Under the pieces are notes generated by a model. That model saw nothing but the letters and a program-made list of their open reading frames with translations. It did no database searches and was not told the DNA's origin. Shown one piece after another: positions 11,096 to 23,016 of a stretch of DNA of 64,000 nucleotides (the stretch's first letter is position 1; every line of letters starts with the position of its first letter). The stretch covers positions 1,798,001 to 1,862,000 of the forward strand of contig VDMD01000001.1 in NCBI GenBank assembly GCA_007026445.1, written 5' to 3'. Source of the stretch: Schizophyllum amplum (lineage: Eukaryota > Basidiomycota > Agaricomycetes > Agaricales > Schizophyllaceae). The translations under genes were made by a program, and so were the position numbers.

Positions 11096-11988
11096 ATCAT
11101 CGGAAGCCCTCCCGCGTATCAGAGGAAGGCAGACTTATGGACACCCAGCGGGTGCAGATGCAGATCCTCGTCGCGTCGCGCCGCGTCACGGTCAAAGACA
11201 AGTTGAACCCCAGCGCGTGGCACTGCAGTAATTACGAGTCACGAACAAATAGTATCACGTGTACGTGACATAAGTAACGCCGGTTACTCGTGAGTGACAA
11301 TATTTCTTTCAGCGCTCTTCCCTTCTCGCTCTCAAAATGTTGAGAGTTGCGCGCATCGTAAGTAGATGTGGCCAACTATCTACCTCTCGAGGCTGACAGA
11401 GGCTGACGGACAGGCACTTAATGAGCTCCATCCGCGTAATTACCTTCTTGAAATCGTCGAAATGCGTTACTCACCGTCAGGGCGGGCGTGTGCAAAGCTA
11501 TGGCCGATGTAGGTTACACGTGGTCACGGCCGCAACCCCGCTGAGGAAGCTGTTATCGGTCGCTCAGACACCCTTCCGGTCCTTCCGACAAGAACTTTCT
11601 TCTCCTTTATGCGCATGCATCTGGACGATCTGGCCATAATCATGGATGACATTGACATTGGACGTGCTCGACAGGATGCGTCGTTGACGCCTCCGCAACC
11701 TATGGCATCAGAGCCGGCGCGCGTCGCAATCCACATCCCCTCGAAGGGACCGATTTGCGGCAGGCAGTCGGCAACTACGGCGAATGAGACGCGATAGCCG
11801 CCATGTTGGTCACCGCACGACGCAACGGCCCTGGCGTCGCAAGCTGTTTTGCGCCATGCTGTCTGCATTCCGCCTTGGCGCCGTCAAGGCGCGCTTTAAA
11901 AGCGACGCTCCCAGCGCATCACCAGAATAGTGCTCGCCCCTCGCCTTCACATCGCATTTCCCGCGAGTTCCTTTTTACAGTCCTTACG
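11096..11988. other. Intergenic with one doubtful 39-residue spliced ORF
   Basis: Holds the polymerase kappa promoter on the left and the dehydrogenase promoter on the right. On the plus strand, ATG at 11337 in good context (CAAAATG), a GTAAGT donor at 11358 and an acceptor ending at 11413 would give a 39-aa peptide ending at 11512. It resembles a short mitochondrial presequence with no body. Downstream pieces (11609-11797) stay open but I found no clean link. The minus frame 11524-11868 has no motif. Confidence 0.3.
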
Positions 11989-13649
11989 ATGCTGTACAGA
12001 AAATGTCTGCCGATGCTTTCCGTGGCTGCTCTGGCGTCGCAAGTTGCAGGCCAGTATCAAGCCATTCCGCCTTCCATGGGACCCTTCGTGCGTTCTCTCA
12101 TTGTGATACCAGAATTGGCTTGGTGCTGAAATCAGGTGGACAGTTCGACGAAGCTACGCTAGGTCAACTAGGTGACTTCGGCGAGAGCAACACGGGCGTT
12201 GATCCTGCGACTGAGATCGCCAGCTGGTATGACATGACCGACGTCTGGCGCACTGCGCAGAAAGTTTTATCGCCGGCTGTATGGAGTGCGCATCGCATCC
12301 TCCCTCGGCTGTATCCGATCTGACATCAGTATAGGTCGCGTCGCAGGCGGCTCTGGTCATGAAGAAAGTACGCTCCTTCCATCAGTTGGTTGTGTACGAT
12401 CTGATATTGGCGCCATAGGTATGCGATGGAACTCCCACATATTTGAGTACATCACGTTCCGTCCTCGCATGGGCCGTGATCTAGGCAACGCATCGCTTGC
12501 CACTAGCGTCACCTTGACCAACGGCGCGGGAGTTGCCGCTACCTTCGACTCTGCATCGCCCTTCTTCATATCGCCCTCGGGCTCCCACGGTGTCGTTAAC
12601 CCTCAGGTGGCTGAAAAGTAAGCACTTGCACCTTTGATGCCCGTCTTCTTCTCATAAGGACTTTCTCAGTGGTACTGTTCGCGCTGCTGCTGCTGCTGGA
12701 GTCATTGCCGGTATAGCCCAATACGCGACAGTGCCGATTGCTGGCCTCGGTGCTATTAAATCGGAGAATCAAACCTACTGGTATCAGGTGTGCTGTACAT
12801 TGTATGTTGTGTCACATAAAAGCTAACTTTTCTGCAGCTTTTCCCCGATGCGAACTGGGATCCTGATGCAGTTCTGGCGAAGCTGGACGCTGCGAAGGCG
12901 GCCGGCTGCTCAGCCCTGATCCTTACAGTGGACACTGCTTCCGAGGGCTGGCAAGCGCGCGCTTGGCGCGACCACGGGGACGATCCCAGTGAATATTTTA
13001 CCCGTTACTACGAATGCGCGTGTAACTGACTCTGAGCGCAGCGGGTAACACTCAACAGCACCTGATGACTTGGGAGCACATCGAGTGGATCAAGGACAAC
13101 ACCGACCTTCCCGTCATCTTGAAGGGTATTCTCTCCGTCGAGGACGCAGTCATGGCGCGCGACATGGGTCTCGGCGGCGTGTACCTGTCTAACCACGGTG
13201 GTCGCCAGCTTGATGGCGCACCCGCACCCGCCCAAGTGCTCATGGAAATCAACAAATACGCGCCGGGTCTGACGAGCGCAATTCCCGTCTTCGCGGACGG
13301 TGCCATATACTCGGCGAATCACGCACTGAAGATGCTTGCGCTGGGGGCGAAGATGGTCGGCCTTGGGCGTCCGTGAGTGATGATGCAGTGATCGATCTTC
13401 GTTCAATCGCTGACAATGAGACAGTGTCCAGTTGTCGCTCACGATGGGCCAGGCTGGTGTAGAGAAGATGCTGCAGAACCTCCACGACGACATGCTCGTC
13501 GAGATGCGCCAAGTTGGCGTGTCCAGCCCCTCGCAATTGGGCCTCAAAAACGTGGGCAGATGTCGATGATTTTCGTGCTCTGACTGACCACGCTACAGAT
13601 AAACACGCAGAGGGCCGTGGGCTTCGTCTACGATGGCGAGCTGCAGTAG
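11989..13649 (+). CDS. Secreted FMN-dependent alpha-hydroxy-acid dehydrogenase
   Basis: Exons 11989..12087, 12144..12285, 12335..12367, 12419..12617, 12670..12787, 12838..12988, 13042..13372, 13425..13551 and 13599..13649 give 416 aa. The protein opens with a likely signal peptide (SVAALASQVAGQ) instead of the cytochrome b5 domain of flavocytochrome b2. Next come VAGGSGHEES and ITFRPRMGRDL, equivalents of the A-G-G and R-P-R steps of the lactate oxidase / glycolate oxidase fold. ALILTVDT precedes a catalytic-domain block with TWEHIEWIKDNTDLPVILKG (Lys binding FMN). SNHGGRQLDGAP contains the active-site His and substrate-binding Arg, and FADGAIYSANHALKMLALGA is the FMN phosphate loop. It oxidises 2-hydroxy acids, perhaps making H2O2 outside the cell. 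The N-terminal 100 residues are divergent, and the first acceptor (12143) is the least certain join. Confidence 0.85.
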
Positions 13650-14213
13650 GCAATTACTTGCCGTTGACGGAACAATCACCTAAGTCAGCACGATGGAATG
13701 TGCGCTTGATCGTTGTACGCCTGTACTTTCCATTCCTTTGTGTACCTGGCTGGGCGGCTGTGTGTGCGATAAATATTTACGTATCATATGTATCTGACTT
13801 ATGGTGATCCATTGACTTGAGCCGCGGGGGTTAGAGCTTCATCCGCTGTGCGCATGTTATACGGGTGCACTACGCCAGATTGGAGCCAACCAGAGCGACG
13901 TACATAGTCGCGCCGGAGAGTGGACCGCCCGCTCCTGTTGCTGAGAGCGAATCAAATCGTGAAATCAGTCATTGACTCGACTATTTGGCTGTGATGGTGC
14001 CATCATCCGGACACAAGTCGTTCACCGTCACGGCGCTCGCTTTCGGTGTTTTCTTCTCTCTTACATTGTCGCTCAGTCTGCCATTTTCCTGGAAAAGTAT
14101 TGGCTGGCTCGGATGAAGAGCGCGAGGAAGGCAGGATGGCCAAGCAGAAACGGCGGAAGGAGTAGTACGATGAGCATTGTAATTTACTCCAGCTCGACGG
14201 ATTTTCCTGTCAC
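13650..14213. other. Intergenic between convergent genes
   Basis: These 564 bases separate the stop codons of the dehydrogenase and the GH43 gene, which point toward each other. Only short random ORFs are present; I see no repeat or RNA gene. Confidence 0.5.
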
Positions 14214-15869
14214 TTAGACTGGCTCCGCAAGCCCGTCTGTGAGAGCAAGCGGCGATCCGAGATCAGGGTACCCATCCGATCTGAAAGAAATCCTACGTGC
14301 AGAGTCAGTATCTGCATCTCTCGTAGAGCGGCAAATGCTAAAGTACTCACTGTTGCACATTCTGTAGACGGAGACGTACGTGAAATCAGCATGAAGTTAG
14401 TACCAGAGTGCGGTTGCTACGTACGGTGAAGCGGCTGCCGTCGCAAGCGCCAGGTGAGGCTGAGTTGGCGTGGTAGACGATCCAGGTCTGCGTCCCGGAA
14501 GCGCTAGAGAAGAATCCATTGTGGCCGGGCTGATATCGGGCGTGAGTTACGAATGCGACAGTCACAAGACTATATACACACCTGGTAGTTGCCATTGGCA
14601 GAAGTGAAGACGGGGGTAGAGGACTTTGTCCACGAAGAAGCAGAGCCGGGGTCACTGCCCGTCAGTTCCAGGAGGCCGAGCTAGAAAATTGGCAAGTGTC
14701 AATCATCGGGTGACCTGCTGAGAAGGTCAGCGTAAGTACCTTGTAGCCCGTGCCGTCGCAGCCAGACGCAGAGTACACAATGAAGGTGCGACCGGCGTTG
14801 TATAACCCAGCTGGGAAGCAGTGATGTGAGTTGCAACCCCGGCTATAAATACTAGACAAGGCTTACCAGGGCCCTCATTCACGTAGGTCCCAACCATCTC
14901 CCAGTCGTATGTAGGGCTCGCAATCTTGACCGTGTCGCCGACCTCGGTCGCGCTAGTCATTGCACTATGGAAGAAAATGGTGCATGAGAGGAGGAATCTC
15001 TTTTATTTCTGGGTGTGAGCCATACCTGATCCAGAGGCACTGGTCTTCATAGTGGTAATTCAGCGTCTGCTCTCAATAGACCCAAGATGAAGGCGCACAG
15101 TCACCGTCCCAGCTCGAGTAGGTAAGGTAGCGGTTGTCGCCGATGACCAGAACGCTGCCGTCAATGGCCCAGACATCACGGTTCGGGATGACGATACGTC
15201 CTTTGAGGATCATGTCAGCCGTCCATGGTAGGGCGATGGAGGACGAGTGAACATGCGCACCAGCGTAGCTCCACTCCGAATCCCAGATGATGTTGGAAGA
15301 CCCCTTAAGGACGTGGAGGCGCTGGTTGTCAAGGGTGTCCGCCGTGCCGGCAGAGTAGTAGCTGAAGCGCGAGTGAGTACTCGCACGATGTCAACGAGAT
15401 ATGGCGTACATAAACCAAGCGCCCTCATCCGGCATCCTAAAAACAAGCTGTCAGACCAGTGTGCAGGTCCGAACAAGCAAGCGGGCGAACCAATGAATTT
15501 CCGGCGCCCCTGCGCGCAAAAGGTCAGTCGGATGTTCTGAGAAGATATAGGGATGTCTTACAAACGTTGCAGCAGCGGTCTGCAGAGGTATCGGTCCAGA
15601 TGACCTTGGGCGTGGAGTCCTTGAGCTCCTGTATAGTCGCGCCACGAGATATCTGCAAGTCCGTCCACGTCGTGGACATCAGGTCTGTCGAGGCTTCAGC
15701 AACGCGCTCAAATCAGCGAATCATAGTACGACGCACAGTAGTAGCCCTCATGGAAGACCATGAATGGGTCGGAGCCATTGGGGTCCTTGATTGGGTTTGT
15801 AAAGGCTGCTGCGGAAAGAATCTGGGAGGCGAAAGAGAGCGCCGCGACAGCCAGACCGAGGAGGCGCAT
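14214..15869 (-). CDS. Secreted glycoside hydrolase family 43 (arabinofuranosidase/arabinanase type)
   Basis: Start chosen at 15869, where MRLLGLAVAALSFASQ begins a clear signal peptide, right after which FTNPIKDPNGSDPFM gives the N-P-I-x-D-P and S-D-P start of GH43; the Asp of one of these is the catalytic base. Further blocks across several short introns read STPKVIWTD, NVWAPEIHWF, a DSEWSYAG segment, GSVLVIGDNRYLTYSSWDGD and PGHNGFFSS plus WIVYHA. The last two correspond to the G-H-N/H block before the C-terminal strands of the five-bladed propeller. It ends SPLALTDGLAEPV at 14214. About eight exons; I did not fix every join. Family members release L-arabinose or related pentoses from plant cell walls, which fits a saprotroph. 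Subfamily (GH43_26-like) is a guess. Confidence 0.85.
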
Positions 15870-15918
15870 TATCGAAAAGAGGGAGGAAGCAACGCGCATC
15901 TGCCAAGTCATGGCGCCC

Positions 15919-15927
15919 TCTATATAC
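15919..15927 (-). promoter_or_regulatory. TATA box of the GH43 gene
   Basis: TATATAG-type element about 50 bp upstream of the GH43 start on the minus strand, a normal distance for a fungal promoter with a short 5' leader. Confidence 0.5.
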
Positions 15928-16346
15928 CGTGCTGCAGATGATAGACGCGGGCCGCCGTGATTATCGTCTCCAGGGCAGAGACGCGGTCCGACGCTGAGCG
16001 TGATCATGTCGCGCGCCCAGAAGGTGTGCAACGGCGGGTGGTGGTCGAATCATGGGGTCTATTTCGGAGAATTGAGGGCGTCGGTTGCGCTCGTCGGAAG
16101 ACAATGACCATGCGTATGTTAGGCACGCCGAGAGAGCAGACGCGACAGTCAATTATGCAGATGACGGAGGTTTGACGGAGGTTGCGATTCAGACCCGTAC
16201 AGGACCTTGACGATCGGAGATGAGGAAGTTCAACTTGGATATCCGGTGTCCTGCGCTCAAGACGGAGCTCAGAGCCAAATCGTAGCAGCGTTGTGAATAA
16301 TATAGTTTAATGATTATGACGGCTAGGTGCTGACGGTTACTGGTCG

Positions 16347-17477
16347 GTGGAGGCCCAAGGTGACTGGCAAGGTCCAAGGGCGGCAGGGGCTATCGTCGCT
16401 CTTTCCAGCGATGTCCATGACTATGCTCGGAACGCTGGCGGCACATTGACCAGCTCAGACTACGGTACGTCGCCTGCGACGTCTTTATATTCTTGTATGT
16501 TTACGTCGATTTGTAGTCGTCATCTTCAACTCTGTTCGGGCGCTCGTTACTACTGCCACCGACGCGGGCGGACAAGGAGCTCAATCGGCGGCCTAGTTGA
16601 CATACAAGTTGAGAACATCGGCGCACTCGTGGCCAGGTGCCAGACTTGTGTCGACGACCTCCGCGCGTTCGACGGCGAGACCAAGAGCGACCAAGGGGTC
16701 CTGAAGGAGCGTAGCAAGGCAATCAATACGAAGCTTGTCGACGCGCAGGGCACAATCGGCAGCATCCGAACGAGACTCCAGGACCTGCGCGGTGAGCTCA
16801 AGGCCAAGCAGGACGAGTACGAACAAGGTGCGCCTTGGTTTCTGTTCAGTAACGCCGCGCACTCTTACAGGCATGCTTACAGCCAAGATCATCGCGTGCA
16901 CCAGCCTGACTTATGCCTGGGTTTTCCCCGTCGGCACTATCGTTGCTGCATCCATGGCCGGTGTCTGCGGGGCTCAGGCTGATCAGCTTTATGATTGCAT
17001 CGACAAGGTCCGCGAGCTCATCACTGACAGCGAGGGCAAGGTCCGAGACCGCGAGCGCACGATTGCTAGTCTAGAGACTATCGACGTACGTGCTCATGAC
17101 CTCCATCTTGTCAGTGCCTTCCTAATTTTTCTGCTCGCAGATGGACTTGGACGAGATCCTGGCCCTCATCGATCCCGCGGTCACTGCCATTCAGAAGATG
17201 TTGGGCGTCTGAAGAGTCCATCTCTGGTGACCTGACTAAGCTCAAGGACATGGCGAACAAGGACGTCCGCAAGGCGAACCAGTTCATCGCCGACACCGTC
17301 GAAACCAAGGTGCTCGAGATGTGGGACAACCTTGCCACTTCTGGTATGTATCTTTGATTACAGTCGAAGACAAGGTCTGACGGCTCAATAGTGGACAATC
17401 ACCGCCGGGCCGCGTACATCTCCAGTGCCGAGGAGAAGTCGCTCGACAACCTGTGGAAGACGCTCAAGGGCACCTAG
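16347..17477 (+). CDS. Helical pore-forming-toxin-like protein (ClyA/HBL-type fold)
   Basis: The coding pattern runs in the plus direction through about five exons, with introns near 16465-16515, 16827-16870, 17083-17140, 17201-17215 (least clear) and 17344-17391, to a TAG at 17475-17477. The predicted protein is almost all alpha-helical. A long heptad-like helix rich in Glu, Lys, Asp and Leu precedes one strongly hydrophobic segment rich in Ala, Val, Gly and Ser (about 16880-16990), and more long charged helices follow. This helix, hydrophobic tongue, helix order matches the ClyA/haemolysin-BL/NHE alpha-pore-forming fold known mainly from bacteria and also found in some basidiomycete proteins. 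No signal peptide is obvious. It could equally be a helical bundle with another role. The start at 16347 is uncertain. Natural role (defence against bacterivores or competitors) is inference only. Confidence 0.5.
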
Positions 17478-17547
17478 TAGGCGTCCTCTGCTTCTTTGGC
17501 CTTTGCCTTGTAATTGTATCGTCAAGTGGTGATCTGCGGTCTCTCAA

Positions 17548-17690
17548 TAGGGACTCTCACAGTAGGTTTGGTAGCGAGTTTCATTGGGGTTTTATTAGAG
17601 GTTCGGTGAGGATTTGGCCCTGGTTTTTCACCAAACCGACTATGGAACTCGAATGAAACCTTCACCGAACCGCTACTGTGAGAGTCCCTA
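17548..17690. mobile_element. TA-flanked MITE with 15-bp terminal inverted repeats
   Basis: GGGACTCTCACAGTA at 17550-17564 is repeated exactly in inverted orientation at 17674-17688, and each end is flanked by TA (17548-49, 17689-90). The 139-bp body has further imperfect inverted symmetry (GGTTTGGT / ACCAAACC and AGGTTCGGTGA / TCACCGAACC) and no ORF. TA duplication and size fit a Stowaway-like, Tc1/mariner-mobilised miniature element. It lies 70 bp after the stop of the toxin-like gene, probably in its 3' region. Confidence 0.85.
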
Positions 17691-17981
17691 ATGTACTCGT
17701 ATCCGGATACTTAACGCTGCGTTCGAGTTTGATTATGACAAATGTTCGATTGACTGAAAATCCTGGAAGAACGCTTGCGGAGCGTCTGCCTACAGGAGGC
17801 TACTGAGGGAAATGCAGCGACCAAAACGGATGATCTTCCTCTCCTGTTTGTCTGCTGATGCCAATGGCCACTCTATATTTTATACTGCTACAAGGCTGCC
17901 CGTCACAGCCAGTCAAACGCGATACACCGAGATATAAGTAGGATGTGTAAATAATGAATCAAGATGCCAACAAGAGTCCCT
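17691..17981. other. Short intergenic
   Basis: About 290 bases between the MITE and the glutamate-cysteine ligase stop; the AT-rich part holds the 3' end of that gene. Nothing else seen. Confidence 0.4.
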
Positions 17982-20532
17982 CTAAATGCCAATGTTGCCG
18001 CCGTCATCCTTTCCGCCCTTGTAGTATTCGGGGAGGAGGTCAGGGGCGGCCCGCACGCCACGCTCACTAGAGCGATAGTCAGCATTGAAGCCGGACGATG
18101 CGAGGAAGATAAGTCACTCACATCTCGTCTATGGCGACCATGAGATCGTAGTTGATCTCCTCTGACACGACCGAGTCCTTCTTGTACTTGGGGTGTTTGA
18201 GAACAAACTCGCGTATCCAAGTCGCGGGCGTCTTAAGATCGCCTGAGGACTCGCTGGTCAGCAACTGTGCATTCACGGCGAAAAGCAAACCGAGTCACCC
18301 GTCGACCGCCGCCGGATCAGGTTCAAATAATTCTGGATCTTCTCCATCTCCTTCTTCTCGATGTGCAGGGTGTCGAGGTAGAGATCAACGAGGCCGATCA
18401 ATCCTGGGAAGGTGTCACCCTGGATAAAATGTCAGTAGACGTCCTCCGCATCCAACGCCCTACGCACCTTTCCGTTCATGATCTCCCGCATCGTCATCTC
18501 CTCGTACTCCTGCTCGACGGGGCCCTTCTCCACACCATTCGCCGGCTGCGGCACGCGCTGGAAGCAGTTCCGCAACTTGCGCTCTCTCAACCGCGGCTCG
18601 CCATCTACAGGCGAGCTCTGCCCCGACGACATCGGCGAGTGCCCGGGCGGGAAGATCTCCTTCCGGAAGAAGAACTTGCCGTCCGCGGCCGCGTTCCTTT
18701 GCTGCGCGCGCGCCATGTTCTCGTCCACCTTCGAGATCGGCATGTACATGTTCACGTCGAACTGCAGGAGCGCGCGCGAGAGCAGCACGATGAACAGCGC
18801 GAATGCGGCGTTCTCAAAGTCCGTCATCTGCACCTCCATGCTGCGGAACTCGACACGCCAGCCGATGGGCGAGTTGGGCGGGGGCGGCTTGAAGCGCATG
18901 GTCTGCCAGTTGGTGGACTGGATGTTCTCGAAGTGGTCGCTCTCGTTCATGTCGTCCTGGTCAATCGTCTCGGAGAAGACGACGAGAGGGTCTCGGATGA
19001 AGAGGTGGGCGAGGTGCTTGGCAAGCAGATCGTCGATGCCGTGCTTGCGCACGCGGTTGTAGATCGCCTCGTCGTAGGGGGTGTTGGTGTCGTTGTATTC
19101 AGGACGGTTGTTGTGGTCATTCGCGATATACAAGTCGACACTATCGTATCTTGACTTGGGAATCACGAACCGGTCGTTCTTCAACGGCTGGGACTGCAAT
19201 CAGAAGGCTGTCGCTGACAAGGGGGCTCAACAAACCTTCAGACCACGCTCCTCCTCCGTCCGGTCGTCTACGCTTCCAGCAATGACGTTCCACCGACAGT
19301 CGACATCAGCAATATAGCCGCGGTATAACGGGCTTGCAGCGGTTAATGCCAACTGCGCGGTGTCAGCGAACAGCAAAGCACGCCGTGGACGAGACGTACT
19401 AGTATGGGGCCAGCAGGGATCAAGCAGTCGTACAGTCTCCTCGCGTCCGAGACATTGCACGCTTGGAACGTCAACTGCAAACAACAACAACCCATGCCGA
19501 AGCCCATCGCGTCCAAGTATATATGATCCACGAGCGCCGCACCATCCCTCGCGTCTGCAGCACAAGCTCAGTGGGACGCTTGCAAACAGCCTGTGCGAAC
19601 GTACTCGCATCTTCTGGGAACACATTCCTGCCCCACGGAATTGTCGGATCGACGAACGGTTTCGGCGTGTTCTCGTCGAAGTAGATCGGCAGGTTGATAG
19701 CAACCTTGGACCCTCGCCGACGACGGATGTTCGCGGTCAATGTGCTGGTGATCTCGTAAACGTGCGTCTCCAGTACGAACGTTCAGTATACTCACGGGAA
19801 GCGCGCGTGAGGGTTCGTGATCTCTTCGGGGAGGAAGAAGCTGTGACTCGAGACCGCGTCTTTTGGGTCGAAGTACGGCTCCGTGAACTGACCAGGAGCG
19901 CCGAGACGCGGGAAGGATGTGAAGGAGAGCGGTATCTCGTTATCCTTGAGGTGCTGCCGCGCTATAGTACGCCTGGTGACAGGTCAGCCCTGACTTTCTG
20001 TATGTGTGGAGATCCGAACGTACCGGTATCGCATGTTGGCTTCCACCGACAGAAGATCTGCGATTGAACCTGTGTAGGGCGCGCCCGGGGTGCTCTCGAG
20101 CATATAGCGGCCGTACTCGGGGTGGAAGGTGGGGACAGGGATCCTGCGCGGCACGGGCGCACTCCGTAAGCCCACGAATTTCTTGAGGTAACCGAGGAAG
20201 GCCCACCGGTTATCGGCCTCATGAGAGATGTCGTCGACGATCGCGGACAGTTTCTCGAGGATCTCAGTCTGGCGAAGAGAGAGGTGCGCAGCCTTCTTCT
20301 CGTCGTCTAAGGAGATGACCATGTATTCGATCTAGATGGAGTGTAAGTTAGGAAAATGACGCGAAAGATGTATTGGACGCACCTCATCTCCCCACAGCAG
20401 CTCGTCGCCATGCCGGTCCTTCAAGCGGTCCCAAGTGTTCAGAAACTGGGTGATGCCATGGGACCTGACATGATCGGCATACTTCTTGGCCTCTTCCCAT
20501 TCAAGTGGCGTTCCGAGCGCGAGTAGACCCAT
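17982..20532 (-). CDS. GSH1: Glutamate-cysteine ligase, catalytic subunit
   Basis: First enzyme of glutathione synthesis: ATP-dependent joining of glutamate gamma-carboxyl to cysteine, in the cytosol. The start [20 protein letters not shown] at 20532 is highly typical of eukaryotic GCL. After a first intron (donor about 20382) come [10 protein letters not shown], the metal/substrate-binding Glu strand, and [17 protein letters not shown] with the conserved Glu-Tyr-Gly-Arg-Tyr-Met-x-Glu motif. [29 protein letters not shown] and [10 protein letters not shown] follow. [20 protein letters not shown] is the diagnostic GCL block. The C-terminal domain ends in [14 protein letters not shown] at 17982. 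There are around seven exons; the large exon 18432-19199 is unambiguous. Expression is normally oxidant-responsive in fungi, but no element was identified here. Confidence 0.95.
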
Positions 20533-21236
20533 GTTAGGTAGCGAGTGTTGCGAAGTCGGAGAGATATGGCGTTATGCAGCCTGTGCTAGTGCGCGTATAC
20601 TTATAAAGCGGGGTCGCTTTGTCAGACGCTTGCTAACGGTGGTTTGATGTGTTGTTAGCGCTCGCTCAGGGGCGGGTAAACGGCGGTGAAGAGCGTTGGT
20701 GTTGAATTGGTGTGGCCTAAATGGGACGAAGATAGGAGCAGAACATCCGTTGATGCAACGGGGGCGGAGACCGGCGGGGAGGAGGAAGCCTGGAGGTATC
20801 AGCGAATAACCACATACAGGGGCAATAAGCACGTCATCATCTCTACATCGATCTCGATCACTGTCTCGGCCTTCCGCTTGCAGTCCATGTTGAACTTCCT
20901 CAAAGAACTCCAGCATTCAGACTATCAGAGACAGTCACAGAAGGGGTGGCCAATCCTACTGCAACGGCGAATAGGCGGACTCAAGAGACGGAACTCGTGC
21001 ACGACGATGTCCTGATAACCGCGTGGCGAGCATGCACCGCGATCACCTGCTACTGTGCATTCAAACGTATACGGCGAGGATGGACAAACACGTCGGGGAA
21101 AGAAGGCTTTCGCGCAGCAACATCCACTCATTGTCAATATACTCACCAGGTGGTTACAAAAGCGACCTACAAATCCGTCTACCCGGAGACACGAATACCA
21201 ATCGCAGAAATTGGCCTCATCCAGATTCCAGAAACG
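20533..21236. other. Intergenic: GSH1 promoter and ATG6 3' flank
   Basis: About 700 bases. Overlapping ORFs at 20572-20916 (minus) and 20946-21275 (plus) have no motifs and no splice support. A TATA-like TTATAAAG on the minus strand lies near 20599-20606, about 70 bp upstream of the GSH1 start. No repeat seen. Confidence 0.4.
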
Positions 21237-23016
21237 CTAGCCGTTGATGCCATTGGTCGCCCACTTCAGGCATAGTCTCAGCGCGAGCAGGACGTGCCGT
21301 AAGGACCGTGTCCACGCATCCTCTTGGTTGAATTGCAGCTTGACGGACACGTCGCCGATCTTGTCCTTCACAATCCTGTCAAGCATGGTCAACGTCCGGA
21401 CTTTACGTGCGCGGCGGACAGGCGTGAGGAGCGCAGCTGCGAACTCGTCGGCCTCCCGACGACCCCGATGGCCAGGACGAGCAAATGAATTCCAAACCAC
21501 TCACTCGTGGGGAAAGTCGACACTCGGGTCTTGCGATACGATGTAGTCCATGAGGTGCTTCAGACAGTCCAAGAAAGCGACCATCCCGAGGTCGAACCTT
21601 CGATTATGAAGCAGGCGCACGAAGTGCAGGTCACCTGATCCGTATAATTCGTAGCTCGCTTTGTCACCCGTTGTCCTCTCTATTCGAGAGAAGGACCCCA
21701 TGGGCACGAGCCGATAACTGCAAGGAACCCACCGTTAGCCCTCCGCCACGGCAAACACGGCGAGAGAGGTGCCCACTTCTCGAAGTGATACTCGAGCTTG
21801 CGCGCTATCGTGTAGAGCAGTAGCAGCGCCTGGCCCCAAGCGGCGTTAATCTCAGCCCATTCCACCTGTGCGCCATCGGGATCGTAAGCGGCCGCGTGCG
21901 GGGTGATTCGGATGGTCGCCCACTCACGGGTATACCAGGGATGCGCCCGAGGCGGAGACCGTTGATAGTTCCGAATGCGCCGTCGTGCCCGATGCAGAAG
22001 GCATCATTGTACACGTTTGTGCGCTCCAACTTCTCCAGTGTCGTAGAGTCGGCAGCATAGGCCGCGCGTAGGGTAGCGAGCTGCTCCGCCTGCTGGTCCG
22101 CTTCAAGAAGCCGGTCATTGTGCATGTGCCAGAACCTGAATAGATCGCACTTGGACGTGAGTAGTGGCGCGCGAAGTCAAGGTATGCGCACGCACTCTGC
22201 TTCCTCTGCCTCCAGCTGCTTCTCCTCCGCTTCAAGGAGTCTAAGCTCATCATCCAGTTCTTCCCGTTCGCGCTCCGCCTGCTTGAGCTGTTCAATCGCG
22301 GTCTCCTCCTCCTCTTGCAGTCGCAGTATCTTTCTCTCCGCTTCATCCTTTGACATACCCTGCACCTCGCGCTCCTTCTCGCGCCGGACCTCCCTCTCAA
22401 ACGCGATGTACCCATCCCGCTCCCGCTTCGTCTCATCCAGCTGCCTCTGCAGCGCATTGAGCAATATCTGCGTGCACTCCGCGCATAGCGGGTGATCGAC
22501 ATCCGTCCTAGACGACAGAACGCCGAACAGCTTCTGCGTCGAGCGAAGATGGTGCGACCACGGGGAGGGATTTGGGTGCTCCGGTTCGGTGGGCGCTGGC
22601 GCGGCGGGTTTCCGCCGCCGGGAGGGGGAGTGTGGGGAGGCGACCCCATGCGGGGGGATCGCGCGGATAACGCTATCCTGGAGGACGACGAATGATTCAT
22701 TTGGTAGGGGCGAACCGCGTTGGGGTAACTTGCCCTGCGCACGAGGGGAGAGAGACCCCGGGTGGACATGGGCGCGCTCCCAGGCAGCTTTCATCGCGGG
22801 AGACGCGTTCAGCTGGGCGAACTTCTCGGCATCGGAGAGCGGCTTCGCGGAGGGCGTCGCGCTAGCCTGAGGGAGCGTCGACACGATCATGTCGTACGCA
22901 GATGGCGCGAGGTCGACGAGGGATGCATCGAGCTGACTTTGATCAGCAGAAGCACAGTGCGTCCACAGACAACATACTTGTAAAGGTTCTTTGCATTGCT
23001 GGCATATGATGCTCAT
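21237..23016 (-). CDS. ATG6: Beclin 1 / Atg6 / Vps30 autophagy protein
   Basis: Subunit of the class III phosphatidylinositol 3-kinase complexes (with Vps34, Vps15 and Atg14 or Vps38), acting on autophagosome and endosome membranes. The N-terminus [13 protein letters not shown] has the C-x2-C typical of Atg6; an intron follows near 22940-22977. A disordered linker precedes a coiled-coil region of about 120 residues rich in Glu/Arg/Lys (22180-22480). Then the evolutionarily conserved/BARA domain: [76 protein letters not shown] and [19 protein letters not shown]. It ends WATNGING. Six or so exons, about 450 aa. Exon 22177-22950 is uninterrupted. Confidence 0.95.

Noticed and set aside
18267..19154. 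295-codon plus ORF
   Set aside because: Antisense shadow of glutamate-cysteine ligase; His/Val/Leu-rich composition comes from the complementary codons.
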